49,638 nt of DNA from CAZLMW01 sp964560875 (GTDB lineage Bacteria > Myxococcota_A > UBA9042). The notes beneath the pieces are model-generated. The model had not been told where the DNA came from. It saw nothing but the letters and a program-made list of their open reading frames with translations, and did not search any database. Positions 8,741-17,211 of the stretch are shown one piece after another (position 1 is the first letter of the stretch; every line of letters starts with the position of its first letter). Made by a program: the position numbers and the translations under genes. The stretch spans positions 1 to 49,638 of the forward strand of contig CAZLMW010000058.1 in NCBI GenBank assembly GCA_964560875.1, in the 5' to 3' direction.

Positions 8741-9103
8741 CTACTGCATGAGGATTGCAGCTGCCCGCCCCGCTCGAAAAACGCACCAACCCAAGACCGC
8801 GATCGAACCCGCCAAAGCAACCAGATGCGTGCCCAGGATAACGCGGGCGGTCCCGCCGAGGGGCTTGTTGTTGTCGCGCCGCACGACGAAGAGCCCGATC
8901 ACCACCATCAGGATCACGAACCCCACGGACCCTATGCTGTGGACGGCCTGCGCGATTCCGAGCGGCGCATAGATGCCGACGGCCCATTGGTCGGGGTAGT
9001 CGGGAAGCAGGCCCCGCACGCGGTGGATCGACCAGCGATCGAGCCCAATCGCCACGGCCGTCATGGGGATGGCGACTCGTAGATAGCGGCGTTTGGTGTC
9101 CAT
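8741..9103 (-). CDS. Small membrane protein of unknown function
   Basis: Protein of 120 residues starting MDTKRRYLRV. It has about three hydrophobic segments, near residues 9-22, 40-70 and 85-115, separated by basic turns (RRDNNKPLG), so it is an integral membrane protein. The longer frame to 9355 overlaps the divergent Cys-rich gene and is rejected. It is convergent with the gene at 8132 (72 bp). No family is recognised. Confidence 0.7.
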   Translation of the reverse strand: MDTKRRYLRVAIPMTAVAIGLDRWSIHRVRGLLPDYPDQWAVGIYAPLGIAQAVHSIGSVGFVILMVVIGLFVVRRDNNKPLGGTARVILGTHLVALAGSIAVLGWCVFRAGRAAAILMQ

Positions 9104-9155
9104 GGTTGTCCCGCGTTGTTGAGCATCGCGCGGCCTGTGGCCTACCCTCTGGACG

Positions 9156-9773
9156 ATGTTCATCGCAGTCTCATTGTTGCGCAACGCTGCAATTGCTGTC
9201 GCAGTTGCCCTCTCGTGTTTCGCGGCGATGGGTTGCGAGCCGACGGAACCGCCCCCGCAGAACGCATTCGCGACGCCGTGCACCGAGGGCAGCTGCGCCA
9301 ACGGGCTGGGATGTGACCCGCAGACCAAGGCGTGCCGGAAGCGGTGTATCGTCAACAGCGACTGTCAGGTCGGCTTGGAGTGCGACAGCGCGAGCGGCAT
9401 ATGTTCCAAGTCACAGTTCACGGCCGCCGGCAGCTGCGGCGTGGATTCCGACTGCGGCAAAGCGGAGAAGTGCAACACGTCGACCGGCAAGTGCCAGCCT
9501 CGGTCGTGCAAGACCGGCGAATGTCCGGGTCACATGGCGTGCACCACGTTCACCGACAAGTGCCTGACCAAGTGCGTCAGCAACTCCGATTGCGTTGGCG
9601 ACTACCAATGCCTCGACGGCGGCTGCAAGCGCTGCATCGATAGCGACTGCCCAGGCGGGTACGCGTGCAAGAAGTCCAAACCCGTGTGCAACAACGACTG
9701 CACGCTCGGAGAGGACTGCAAAGCCGGCTTCACATGCAGCGACAAGACTTGGACGTGCGTGGCCGGTCGCTAG
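9156..9773 (+). CDS. Cys-rich (Dickkopf-like repeat) lipoprotein
   Basis: Protein of 205 residues with a lipoprotein signal (lipobox AAMGC, Cys27). The mature part is built from short repeats of the type C.x(2-4).DC.x.G..C, for example NSDCQVGLEC, DSDCGKAEKC, NSDCVGDYQC and DSDCPGGYAC. Such Cys-rich modules are common in large myxobacterial surface lipoproteins and probably form stacked disulfide knots outside the cell. The same module type occurs in the 963-residue lipoprotein at 13191. No catalytic domain is present. The TAG stop at 9771 is followed directly by a degenerate tandem repeat. Confidence 0.88.
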   Translation: MFIAVSLLRNAAIAVAVALSCFAAMGCEPTEPPPQNAFATPCTEGSCANGLGCDPQTKACRKRCIVNSDCQVGLECDSASGICSKSQFTAAGSCGVDSDCGKAEKCNTSTGKCQPRSCKTGECPGHMACTTFTDKCLTKCVSNSDCVGDYQCLDGGCKRCIDSDCPGGYACKKSKPVCNNDCTLGEDCKAGFTCSDKTWTCVAGR

Positions 9774-9780
9774 CCGACGT

Positions 9781-9927
9781 CAAGACCAAGGCACCCAAGA
9801 TCGAGGCGCCGTCTGCCAAGACAAGACCAGGGCACCCCAAGATCGAGGCGCCGTCTGCCAAGACAACCCCCCGGCAGCCTGCCAAGACAAGACCAAGGCA
9901 CCCTTGAGGCGCCGTCTGCCAAGACAG
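9781..9927. repeat. Degenerate 36-42-bp tandem repeat between convergent genes
   Basis: Imperfect units contain GAGGCGCCGTCTGCCAAGAC, with cores near 9803, 9845 and 9906, joined by variable AAGACCAAGGCACCC and CCCCGGCAGCC segments. They fill the gap between the Cys-rich lipoprotein stop (9773) and the stop of the transporter fusion gene (9939). I see no gene and no clear terminator hairpin here. Confidence 0.85.
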
Positions 9928-9938
9928 ACTCCCAGTTC

Positions 9939-12900
9939 CTAACTCGCCGCCGCCTGCGGCTCATCCTTGCGCTGCAACGCGTCGTTCGCGACACGCAAAC
10001 GCTGCGTAAGCGTACGAATAATGCCCTTTGCGAGCGCGGGGTGCAGGTCGAGCAGGTCCTGGAAGTCGTCGCGGCTGATCGCCAGCAGCTCGACGTCCTT
10101 GAGCACGCGGATCGACGCGGAACGTTCGGCCTGGTCGAGCAGTGCCATCTCGCCAAAGCACTGCTTTTCGCCCAGCGTCGCGACGACATCGCCGTCGTGG
10201 ATGACTTCGACGGCGCCGCTGAGGATGAGATAGACGTGCAGGCCCGGGTGGCCTTGTTCGAAGACGACGTCGCCTCGCTCGAACTCGACGTGGTGCGCGA
10301 TGTCGGCGACGGGCAACAGCTGTTCGCCCGACAGGCCCGCGAAGAGCGGCACGCCTTTGAGCAAGAACACCATGTCCATCGGGTCGTTCTTCAAGGTAGT
10401 CCCGGTTTGAGAGAACATGATGCGCGGCAGCTTGTCGTCGATGCTTGCCCACGACCACACGCGCTGCAGCCAGGGCGAGTCGGCGCCGAGCAATCTTGCC
10501 ACCTCGCCTTTCACGGCGTCCAGCGACCCGGTCCCGGTACCACCTTGAACGTCGAGGCCGCGCTCGATGCACTCGACCAGCGGTCGCAATTCGGGGTCGC
10601 GCACGTGTTGGTCGAGCAGCTCGATGGCGTTTGAGCGCGTACGGCGGCCTTGGCTGCGGTAGTTCATGTACGCGCGGTACATCGCGGCGCGCGGATACAT
10701 CAGGCCCAGGAGGCGAAATGCGCGCGTCTCGGCTTGCAGGCGCAGCGCGTTGATCTCGTCGATGAAAAACGCGATCCGGATCTGGCCACCGTCGACCAGC
10801 TGCAGCACCTGGAGGTACTTTTCGAGCTCCTTGATCTCGACGACCAGGCGGCCAGCGACCCATTCCTTCGGCGGCACGGGCAGGCCGGGATCGCGGGCCA
10901 TGCGCCACATCGAGAGGACGGCTTGGTTGCGAATGGCGGGACGGCGCGACGCGACGGCTTTCATCAGCAGGTCGAGCGCTTCGCCGGTCGCGATGCCTTC
11001 CACGACGCGGATCAGGCGGATCTTGGTGGCGAGGTTGAGTTGGCCCTCTTCGAGCCGCATCTCGACCTCGTCGACGAGCTTGGGTCCGTAACGCATCAGC
11101 GCGGTGAGGGCGCGATCGGCGAGATCTCCGCGGCCCAGGCAGTCGATCAGCGGATCGATGTAGGCCGGCAGACCGACCTGCCCCATCGCTTCCACGGCGT
11201 TTTGCCGGACCACGAGGCTACGGTCGTCGATCATCGACGGGAGGTCCTGGCTCGCCTGCGCCCAGCCCGTCTTGCCGGCCATCATGGCGGCGCGCGCCCG
11301 CAGGTCATCGTCGTTGGAGTGCAGCCCGGCGAGCAGCGCGTTGTGAATGTCGAGGGTGCGCTTGTATCCGGCGACCTTCTTCATCCAGATGACGGCCAGC
11401 GAGGCGACGCCGGGATCGTGGTGTTGGACGAACGGGCCGACGCGGTCGATCAGGTCGGTCTCGGTGTGGCTGGCTTCGAGCACACGGAGCACCTCGCGCA
11501 GCAGCGCGGCCGGGTTTTCATGCCGCAGCAGCTCCAGCAAGGCGTCGCGGGCGGGTGCCTGGCCGAGCATGTTCATCGTCTCGAGCGCGCGCTGGGCGAC
11601 CTGGTGGTCGGTGTGGGTGACCAGGCGTTCCAGCGTCTGGGCGTCCATCGGTACTTTGAGATCGCGAATGATCTCAAGTGATTTGAGAGCATCTTCGGAG
11701 TTGCCCGTGTTCAAGCGCTCGCGCACTTCGGCGATGGCGGTCTGGGCGACCCACTCACGCAGCTTGGGGTCGCCGCTCGTATCGAGACGACGCGCGCGGA
11801 GGGCTTCGAAGAGGGTGCGTCGATAGTGTGGACCGATGCGCACGGCGACAATGACCACCGCGACAGATGCGATGACGGCCGCCGGCGACATCCAGCGCAA
11901 GAAGTTGAGCGCGGATTCCCGCTGTTCGGGCATCAAGATGAGGATCACGCCGCTGACGGCGAGGGTGGCAAAGCGGTAGATGACGCCGTCGATGAGGGTC
12001 TTGGCCCGCTCGCCTTTGCGCGTCTCGATGGGTGTGACGAGCATCTGCATGGCGTTGCGCGACAGAGCAAACGAGGTGATGCGCTCGAAGAAGCTGACGC
12101 CGGCGATGATCCAGAAATGGGAGTATCCGCCAAACATCGACGTTGCGAGATAGGCAGCGCTGCCAACGGCGATGACAAGGGCGGTAGAAGCGATGGCCAG
12201 GCCGATGCCGACGGTGCGGACGAGGCGGCTGGATGCGACGAGCGCGATGACAAACGTCAGGATGTTGGCGACGGCGTAGTACTTGCCGAGGAAACCAGCG
12301 ATCTGTTCCTTGTCGAACGCGGCCTTGAGCTCGGCGGAGAACTGGTAGTCGATCAGCACCGACGCGATCTGCATCAGGAAGACGAACCACGCGATGCGGA
12401 ACAGCAGCGGTGACTCGCGCAGGCTGGTGATGCCCTTGGCGACCTCGGACCCGCCGCGCATCCGGTCCAGGCCCTTGAGCTTCTGCGCGGACAGGACGGT
12501 GTCACGCTCGATGCCCCCGACGGTCGGCAGCGCGCCGGCCAGGTCACGAATAACACGCCGCACGGTGAGCAGCGGAATGATCAGCAGTCCGACCGCCACC
12601 CACACGAGGTCCTGGGTCGGCAAGTCGAGGCTCAGCATCACCGGGGTCAGGCCGCCGCCCACAGCCGCGCCCAACGTCGAGACCGCCGCGAAGACGGGAA
12701 ACAAGCGCTTGCCCTGGCGGGCCGGGAGCAAGCCGCTGGCCAGGTTCCAGGTCTGGATCATCACCAGGTGACCGATGCCGCCACACCAGATGAACATCAC
12801 GAGGCTCATCACCTCTTCGTTGATCGGATAGAGGATGCGCAGGCCCGAATACGAGACGATGGCGAGCGCGAGCAGCCCGGTGAACCGGCGGTGCATCGCC

Positions 12901-13133
12901 AGGCGCTCCATCGCCATGACGTAGAGCACCGAGACCGCGGCGGTGAAGATGCCCGAGCCCAGGAACATCCACGGCAGGTGTGATAACGGGTGCGCCCCGA
13001 GAAAGAGCGCCTTGGTGAAGCTGCTTACGATGATGCTGACGGCCGTCGCCACAGCGAACAGCGGACCGCAGAGGAGCAGGACCCGCTGGTCTTCACGACT
13101 TAGCGCGAGTAGGCGTAGGAGCTTTTCGACCAT
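9939..13133 (-). CDS. Nucleotide-transporter-like (NTT/MFS) membrane protein fused to HEAT repeats and a cNMP-binding domain
   Basis: Protein of 1064 residues. Residues about 1-430 hold some 12 transmembrane segments resembling the ADP/ATP-translocase-type (NTT/Npt1) branch of the major facilitator superfamily, with the characteristic N-terminal SFTKALFLGAHPLSHLPWMF block. Residues about 450-900 are repetitive alpha-helical HEAT-like units. The C-terminus (about 940-1050) is a cyclic-nucleotide-binding domain with GDVVFEQGHPG and a phosphate-binding cassette FGEMALLDQAERSAS. The gate or transport is therefore probably modulated by a cyclic nucleotide or similar ligand on the cytoplasmic side. 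Whether it carries ATP, ADP or something else is not shown. The ATG at 13133 precedes MVEKLLRLLAL. Confidence 0.85.
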   Translation of the reverse strand: MVEKLLRLLALSREDQRVLLLCGPLFAVATAVSIIVSSFTKALFLGAHPLSHLPWMFLGSGIFTAAVSVLYVMAMERLAMHRRFTGLLALAIVSYSGLRILYPINEEVMSLVMFIWCGGIGHLVMIQTWNLASGLLPARQGKRLFPVFAAVSTLGAAVGGGLTPVMLSLDLPTQDLVWVAVGLLIIPLLTVRRVIRDLAGALPTVGGIERDTVLSAQKLKGLDRMRGGSEVAKGITSLRESPLLFRIAWFVFLMQIASVLIDYQFSAELKAAFDKEQIAGFLGKYYAVANILTFVIALVASSRLVRTVGIGLAIASTALVIAVGSAAYLATSMFGGYSHFWIIAGVSFFERITSFALSRNAMQMLVTPIETRKGERAKTLIDGVIYRFATLAVSGVILILMPEQRESALNFLRWMSPAAVIASVAVVIVAVRIGPHYRRTLFEALRARRLDTSGDPKLREWVAQTAIAEVRERLNTGNSEDALKSLEIIRDLKVPMDAQTLERLVTHTDHQVAQRALETMNMLGQAPARDALLELLRHENPAALLREVLRVLEASHTETDLIDRVGPFVQHHDPGVASLAVIWMKKVAGYKRTLDIHNALLAGLHSNDDDLRARAAMMAGKTGWAQASQDLPSMIDDRSLVVRQNAVEAMGQVGLPAYIDPLIDCLGRGDLADRALTALMRYGPKLVDEVEMRLEEGQLNLATKIRLIRVVEGIATGEALDLLMKAVASRRPAIRNQAVLSMWRMARDPGLPVPPKEWVAGRLVVEIKELEKYLQVLQLVDGGQIRIAFFIDEINALRLQAETRAFRLLGLMYPRAAMYRAYMNYRSQGRRTRSNAIELLDQHVRDPELRPLVECIERGLDVQGGTGTGSLDAVKGEVARLLGADSPWLQRVWSWASIDDKLPRIMFSQTGTTLKNDPMDMVFLLKGVPLFAGLSGEQLLPVADIAHHVEFERGDVVFEQGHPGLHVYLILSGAVEVIHDGDVVATLGEKQCFGEMALLDQAERSASIRVLKDVELLAISRDDFQDLLDLHPALAKGIIRTLTQRLRVANDALQRKDEPQAAAS

Positions 13134-13190
13134 GCGCGGAGAGTTTCACGCATGCGCGCGCACGGGGCAACGTGTCAACGGAGCATCGGT

Positions 13191-16082
13191 CTATTTGTCG
13201 GGCACCGATGGTGTGCCGTTTCCCTGGATCGTCGACAGGAAGCTGATGACCTGCTTGTGGCAGGTCTTGTCTTTGAACGCGACAAAGTGACCGTCGTAGG
13301 GCTTGCCGTTGGTCGCATTCTCTTTGCGATTGACGATAACGACGGTTACGCCGGTCACGCTCTGCGTCTTGCCGGCGGCGTTCTTGACCTTGAGGTTGCC
13401 CTTGGCGGGCATCTTGCTGACCTTGGCCATCTTCAGGTCTTTGTACGGGTCCGGCTTGAGCTTCTTGGTCGCGACTTTCGGGTCGTTCCAGCCCTGGCCA
13501 CGCGTGCTCGCGGCGAAAACAGCCGAGGTCTGCGGCGGCGTGTACGTGTCGCCTGTCCCGAATGTGTGCAGGATGTGCTGCGGGGCGCCGATCTTGACGT
13601 TGGGCGTGCACTTCTGAGCGCCGCCGGCCTTGTCACCGCAGCGTCGCGCGATGTCGTGGTAGTACAGGTGCCCGAACGCCAGCGGGTCGACCTCGTCAAA
13701 GTAGTACTGCATCAGCGCGAGCACCGGGTGGAACTCATCCAGATCGGCTTCCTGCAGAGCGATCTGCACACCGACGGTCGCGTCCTTGGGCGACTTCTTG
13801 TTGAGCAGCGAGAAGACAAGGCCACCACCCGTTCCTGAGAACACCGCGCCGCGGTAGTCGGGTTCCCATGCCAGCGCCAATGGACCGGTCGTGCCCCCCT
13901 GCGAATGGCCCATGAAGTACGTGTTCTTCGGGTCAAGCTTGATCGTGCCGACTCCGCCAACGCTGAACGTGCCCTTGGTCCGCACGAATCGCGCCAGCGA
14001 GTAGAGGTCCGCGGCGCCCTGGTAGAAGTTGCCCTTGGCGGCCGGCGGGTTGGCGAAGTTGTAGAACAGCGGGCCTGGGTCGACTTTGAGCGGTGGCGGG
14101 ATGTTGAGGGGGAAACGGCGCGGCCCGTGCATCGGCTGATCCCAACCGAGCACAACCATGCGCTTGCCGTTGCCGATTGTGGGGCCGGAGATGCTCTTGG
14201 CCATCTGCACGATGCCTGATCGATGCGAGCCGCCGGTGCCGTGGCCGTAGATGACGACGGGGAATCCGCCCGGGGGCGCCTTCTGTTTGGGGATCGACAT
14301 GGCGACGCACACGTCTTCGTAGCCGGTGATCTGGGGCACACCTGTCGTCTCGTTGCGCTTCAACCCGCCGCCGCCTTTGCTGCCGAACAGTCCGATGAGG
14401 TAAGGGCGCCCGCCGCTCTGCCACATCGGCACGCGGATGCGCGCGTGGATCTCGGTGTAGTCCTTGCTGACGACGCCCGGGCAGCCGCGCGGATCGAGCT
14501 TGCCAGCTGCGGGAGCTTCGGCGCCCTGCGACTCGCAGCCCTTGGCCGTTTTGCCCTTGGTCGCAGCGCTGCAGACAACGAAGTTGCTGATGACCGGGGT
14601 CTTTGTCGCCGCGTTGTTGGTGATGCCGCGCATCAGGCGCATCGAGCGGGTCGGATCCTGGGTCGTAAATACCGTCGCAGCGACGACCTTGGGAATCGCT
14701 ACCTTGGCCGACTTGAGGTACTTGCGCAGCGCCGCATATTTGCCGTGGGCCGCTTTGACCAGTGGGTCGGATGGGCTGGCGTCGGCGAGCAACGCGGACA
14801 GGTCGTCGCCGGCCCTGGGCACGAGATCCTTGGCCTCATCCCCTTCCTTCTTTTCGGCGCGGACGCGATCGGTGATGTAGACGGCGTAGTTCGTGTTGCC
14901 GTGCAGCGCGTAACCCCAGACAGCTTGGATGACCAGCCAGTTGGCACAGATATACTTGTTGCGGGCGGCCTTGAAGTTGGCGGTGAACGCGACGAGCTTT
15001 CCGGTGTCGAGGTTGACGAAGAAGATGTTGCTCTTCGGATTGACCGCCGCGGGGTTGGCCGGCACGAGGCTCTTTTCATCGACCGGGCGCGTGAAGCGGA
15101 AAATGACACTCGGCGCGACAGAGAAGCCGCGCATCTCGCTGTTGATGGCCTTGACGACGTTGGCGGTCAGGTCGAGCCCAACGACGCCAGGCCCGGGGAT
15201 CGGGTGGTCGCTGATGTCGACAAACCCCTTGCCGTTGATACGCACGTTGTTGGGGAAAGGCGTGCTGTAGAAGCTCTGAACACGGCAGCGGCCAACCTGT
15301 TGCTTGGTCTTTTCGCCGGTCTTTTCGTCTTCGACCTCTTCCTCGGCCTTCTTGCACAGCAGGTGCCAGTAGCAGTCGTCGGTCTTTTCACAGCGCTCGC
15401 CGAGCTTGGCGCCTTCTTTTTTCTGGCTGATGGGTCGCGGCACAACGCTGCGCGCTTGGAACGGCAGCCCTTTTTCCTCCAACTCGGGGCACGGCGTACC
15501 CGAGTACAGGTCGGGATTAAGCGTCACGCTGCCGGGCTGACAGACCGGGTTCTTGGGGTCCTTGGTGCTGCAGGTCAGGCCAACCAGGCAGTCTTCAGTG
15601 GCTTTGCACTTGCCGCCGATGTCCTTTTGGCCGCCTGCTTTGGCGCTGGTCGGGTTGCTACACTGGCCGGCGATGCCCTGGATCAGGCAGAAGAGGCCGC
15701 GCTTGCAGTCCGAAGTCGACGTGCACTGTTCACCGGGACCAGCGCCGCCGGACGGCACGCAGAACCCGAAGAAGCCGCACTGCAGGTCCTTGCCGCACTC
15801 GTCGCTGAGAACGCACGAGTCGTTGGCTTTCTTGTCGCCGCGTGGCGCGCATTTGCCGCTCGCGCACTTGAGCCCGGGCCGGCACTCTCCGTCGGCTTTG
15901 CACGTGGCACCGACACCGTCACCGTTGAATTGCTTGAGCGAAGCCTGTTGCGCCTCGGCATCCGCCTTGATGATCGCCGACGCGTCCGCGCCCGTGTGGT
16001 TGAACTGCTCTTCGCAACCGCTGGCGACGCCAACAAGGCCCACAAGCCCGGCGATCCCCGCTGCAAACACGATCCGTTTCAT
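13191..16082 (-). CDS. Large lipoprotein: Cys-rich modules plus alpha/beta-hydrolase domain
   Basis: Protein of 963 residues. I use the second in-frame ATG (16082) because GAGGAA lies a few bases upstream of it and it starts MKRIVFAAG with lipobox VASGC (Cys23). Residues about 55-200 are Dickkopf-like Cys modules (ADGECRPGLKC, SDECGKDLQC, TSDCKRGLFC). A long central region follows. The C-terminal part holds an alpha/beta hydrolase with GHSQGG (nucleophile Ser727), an upstream YGHGTGG oxyanion-type loop and a late H (DGHFVAF). It is thus a cell-surface esterase or lipase candidate; substrate unknown. A lipoprotein gene lies 49 bp upstream in the same direction. Confidence 0.85.
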   Translation of the reverse strand: MKRIVFAAGIAGLVGLVGVASGCEEQFNHTGADASAIIKADAEAQQASLKQFNGDGVGATCKADGECRPGLKCASGKCAPRGDKKANDSCVLSDECGKDLQCGFFGFCVPSGGAGPGEQCTSTSDCKRGLFCLIQGIAGQCSNPTSAKAGGQKDIGGKCKATEDCLVGLTCSTKDPKNPVCQPGSVTLNPDLYSGTPCPELEEKGLPFQARSVVPRPISQKKEGAKLGERCEKTDDCYWHLLCKKAEEEVEDEKTGEKTKQQVGRCRVQSFYSTPFPNNVRINGKGFVDISDHPIPGPGVVGLDLTANVVKAINSEMRGFSVAPSVIFRFTRPVDEKSLVPANPAAVNPKSNIFFVNLDTGKLVAFTANFKAARNKYICANWLVIQAVWGYALHGNTNYAVYITDRVRAEKKEGDEAKDLVPRAGDDLSALLADASPSDPLVKAAHGKYAALRKYLKSAKVAIPKVVAATVFTTQDPTRSMRLMRGITNNAATKTPVISNFVVCSAATKGKTAKGCESQGAEAPAAGKLDPRGCPGVVSKDYTEIHARIRVPMWQSGGRPYLIGLFGSKGGGGLKRNETTGVPQITGYEDVCVAMSIPKQKAPPGGFPVVIYGHGTGGSHRSGIVQMAKSISGPTIGNGKRMVVLGWDQPMHGPRRFPLNIPPPLKVDPGPLFYNFANPPAAKGNFYQGAADLYSLARFVRTKGTFSVGGVGTIKLDPKNTYFMGHSQGGTTGPLALAWEPDYRGAVFSGTGGGLVFSLLNKKSPKDATVGVQIALQEADLDEFHPVLALMQYYFDEVDPLAFGHLYYHDIARRCGDKAGGAQKCTPNVKIGAPQHILHTFGTGDTYTPPQTSAVFAASTRGQGWNDPKVATKKLKPDPYKDLKMAKVSKMPAKGNLKVKNAAGKTQSVTGVTVVIVNRKENATNGKPYDGHFVAFKDKTCHKQVISFLSTIQGNGTPSVPDK

Positions 16083-16131
16083 ATCCACGTTCCTCATGTC
16101 CGTCGTTTCAGCTAACAGGCTGAGAAAAAGG

Positions 16132-17211
16132 CTAGTTCACGCCGCCAAGGCTCTTGACGAGCTCGGTCACGCTGACCACGACCTCGGGCTGCAGGTCGAT
16201 GAAGAGTCCGCCGCCGTTGAAGTTCATCTCAAAGAGGTCGGGTCGCTTGACGCGCATGCGCTGCACCACGCGTACCTTCGTGCTCTTCTTGGCCACCACG
16301 AGCTCCTTGACGCGCGCCGTCACCGGGTCGTTGGCGTCGACTTCGAAGCGGCGCGGGTTGTCCGGGTTCACGCCGGCGAGGTGGCGAAACCTGATGACCG
16401 GGACCTCGTTGGCCGCCGTCTGGCCCTCCGGATAGGGCAGCGCGTCCTGCATCACGAGCTCGAAGTTGTCGAGCAGGGTGGTCGTGCAGTCGCGGTACGC
16501 CTCGATCTTGCCCTGCGTGGTCTTCTTGTTGCACAGGCTCTCGGCGTTCTTCTGCGCTTCGTCTGCGGCCTGGAAGAGATCCAATTGGTAGATAAGCAAC
16601 CGCAGCGCCACGAGCGCATCGGCCGCGTTCTTTGTGCCCGCGCCACCGGCCTTGGCGAGCTGCGTCGCGAGGTCTTTGGCCTGCGTCTCGGTGAGGATCT
16701 CGATGGTCGCGCCGGCCTCGATTTCGATGCCCTGCCAGCCCTTGCAGATGAAGTTGCAGCGCTCGTCGCCCGTGCAGTTGGTGATGGTCACCGCCACCTT
16801 CGTCACCGGAGAGGACGCCTTCTTCTTGTCGTCGGTTGTCTTGGGGTCCTTCTTGTCATCGCCACCGAGCCCGCTGTCGATGTCGTCGATCTCGATGGTT
16901 CGGCGGCACTGACCGGCCAGCGCGAGCAGGCCCTGGATGTGCGCCAGGGTGGTCTTCTTGAGCGATGTCGGAACGCCGGCGATGAGCGGTTTGCCCGTGT
17001 CCGGGTCGGTGGCCCCGATCTTGTCGTTCAGATCGCCGCCCGTGAGCTTGTCGACGTCCGGGAAGAGGATCTCTTGTTTGATGCGCGGAATGTTCTGCTC
17101 CGCCGACAGCGTCAGCTCGCCGGCGGACGTGAAGAAGCCGCAGCCCGACAAGCTAAACGCAAGCAAGGAAGCGACCGCAAGGGTCGATTGCAGGGTGGGA
17201 CGCTTGGTCAT
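16132..17211 (-). CDS. Lipoprotein of unknown function
   Basis: Protein of 359 residues with a lipoprotein signal (lipobox SLSGC, Cys24). The mature region is largely hydrophilic, with an acidic/Lys-rich stretch (DDKKDPKTTDDKKK) around residue 125. It has several cysteines (AGQC, ITNC, ERCNFIC, SLC, RDC) that may pair. The C-terminus is beta-rich (VRVVQRMRVKR). It begins one base upstream of the stop of the 19940 gene and lies upstream of the hydrolase lipoprotein, so 19940-13191 may be one transcription unit. No family recognised. Confidence 0.78.
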   Translation of the reverse strand: MTKRPTLQSTLAVASLLAFSLSGCGFFTSAGELTLSAEQNIPRIKQEILFPDVDKLTGGDLNDKIGATDPDTGKPLIAGVPTSLKKTTLAHIQGLLALAGQCRRTIEIDDIDSGLGGDDKKDPKTTDDKKKASSPVTKVAVTITNCTGDERCNFICKGWQGIEIEAGATIEILTETQAKDLATQLAKAGGAGTKNAADALVALRLLIYQLDLFQAADEAQKNAESLCNKKTTQGKIEAYRDCTTTLLDNFELVMQDALPYPEGQTAANEVPVIRFRHLAGVNPDNPRRFEVDANDPVTARVKELVVAKKSTKVRVVQRMRVKRPDLFEMNFNGGGLFIDLQPEVVVSVTELVKSLGGVN

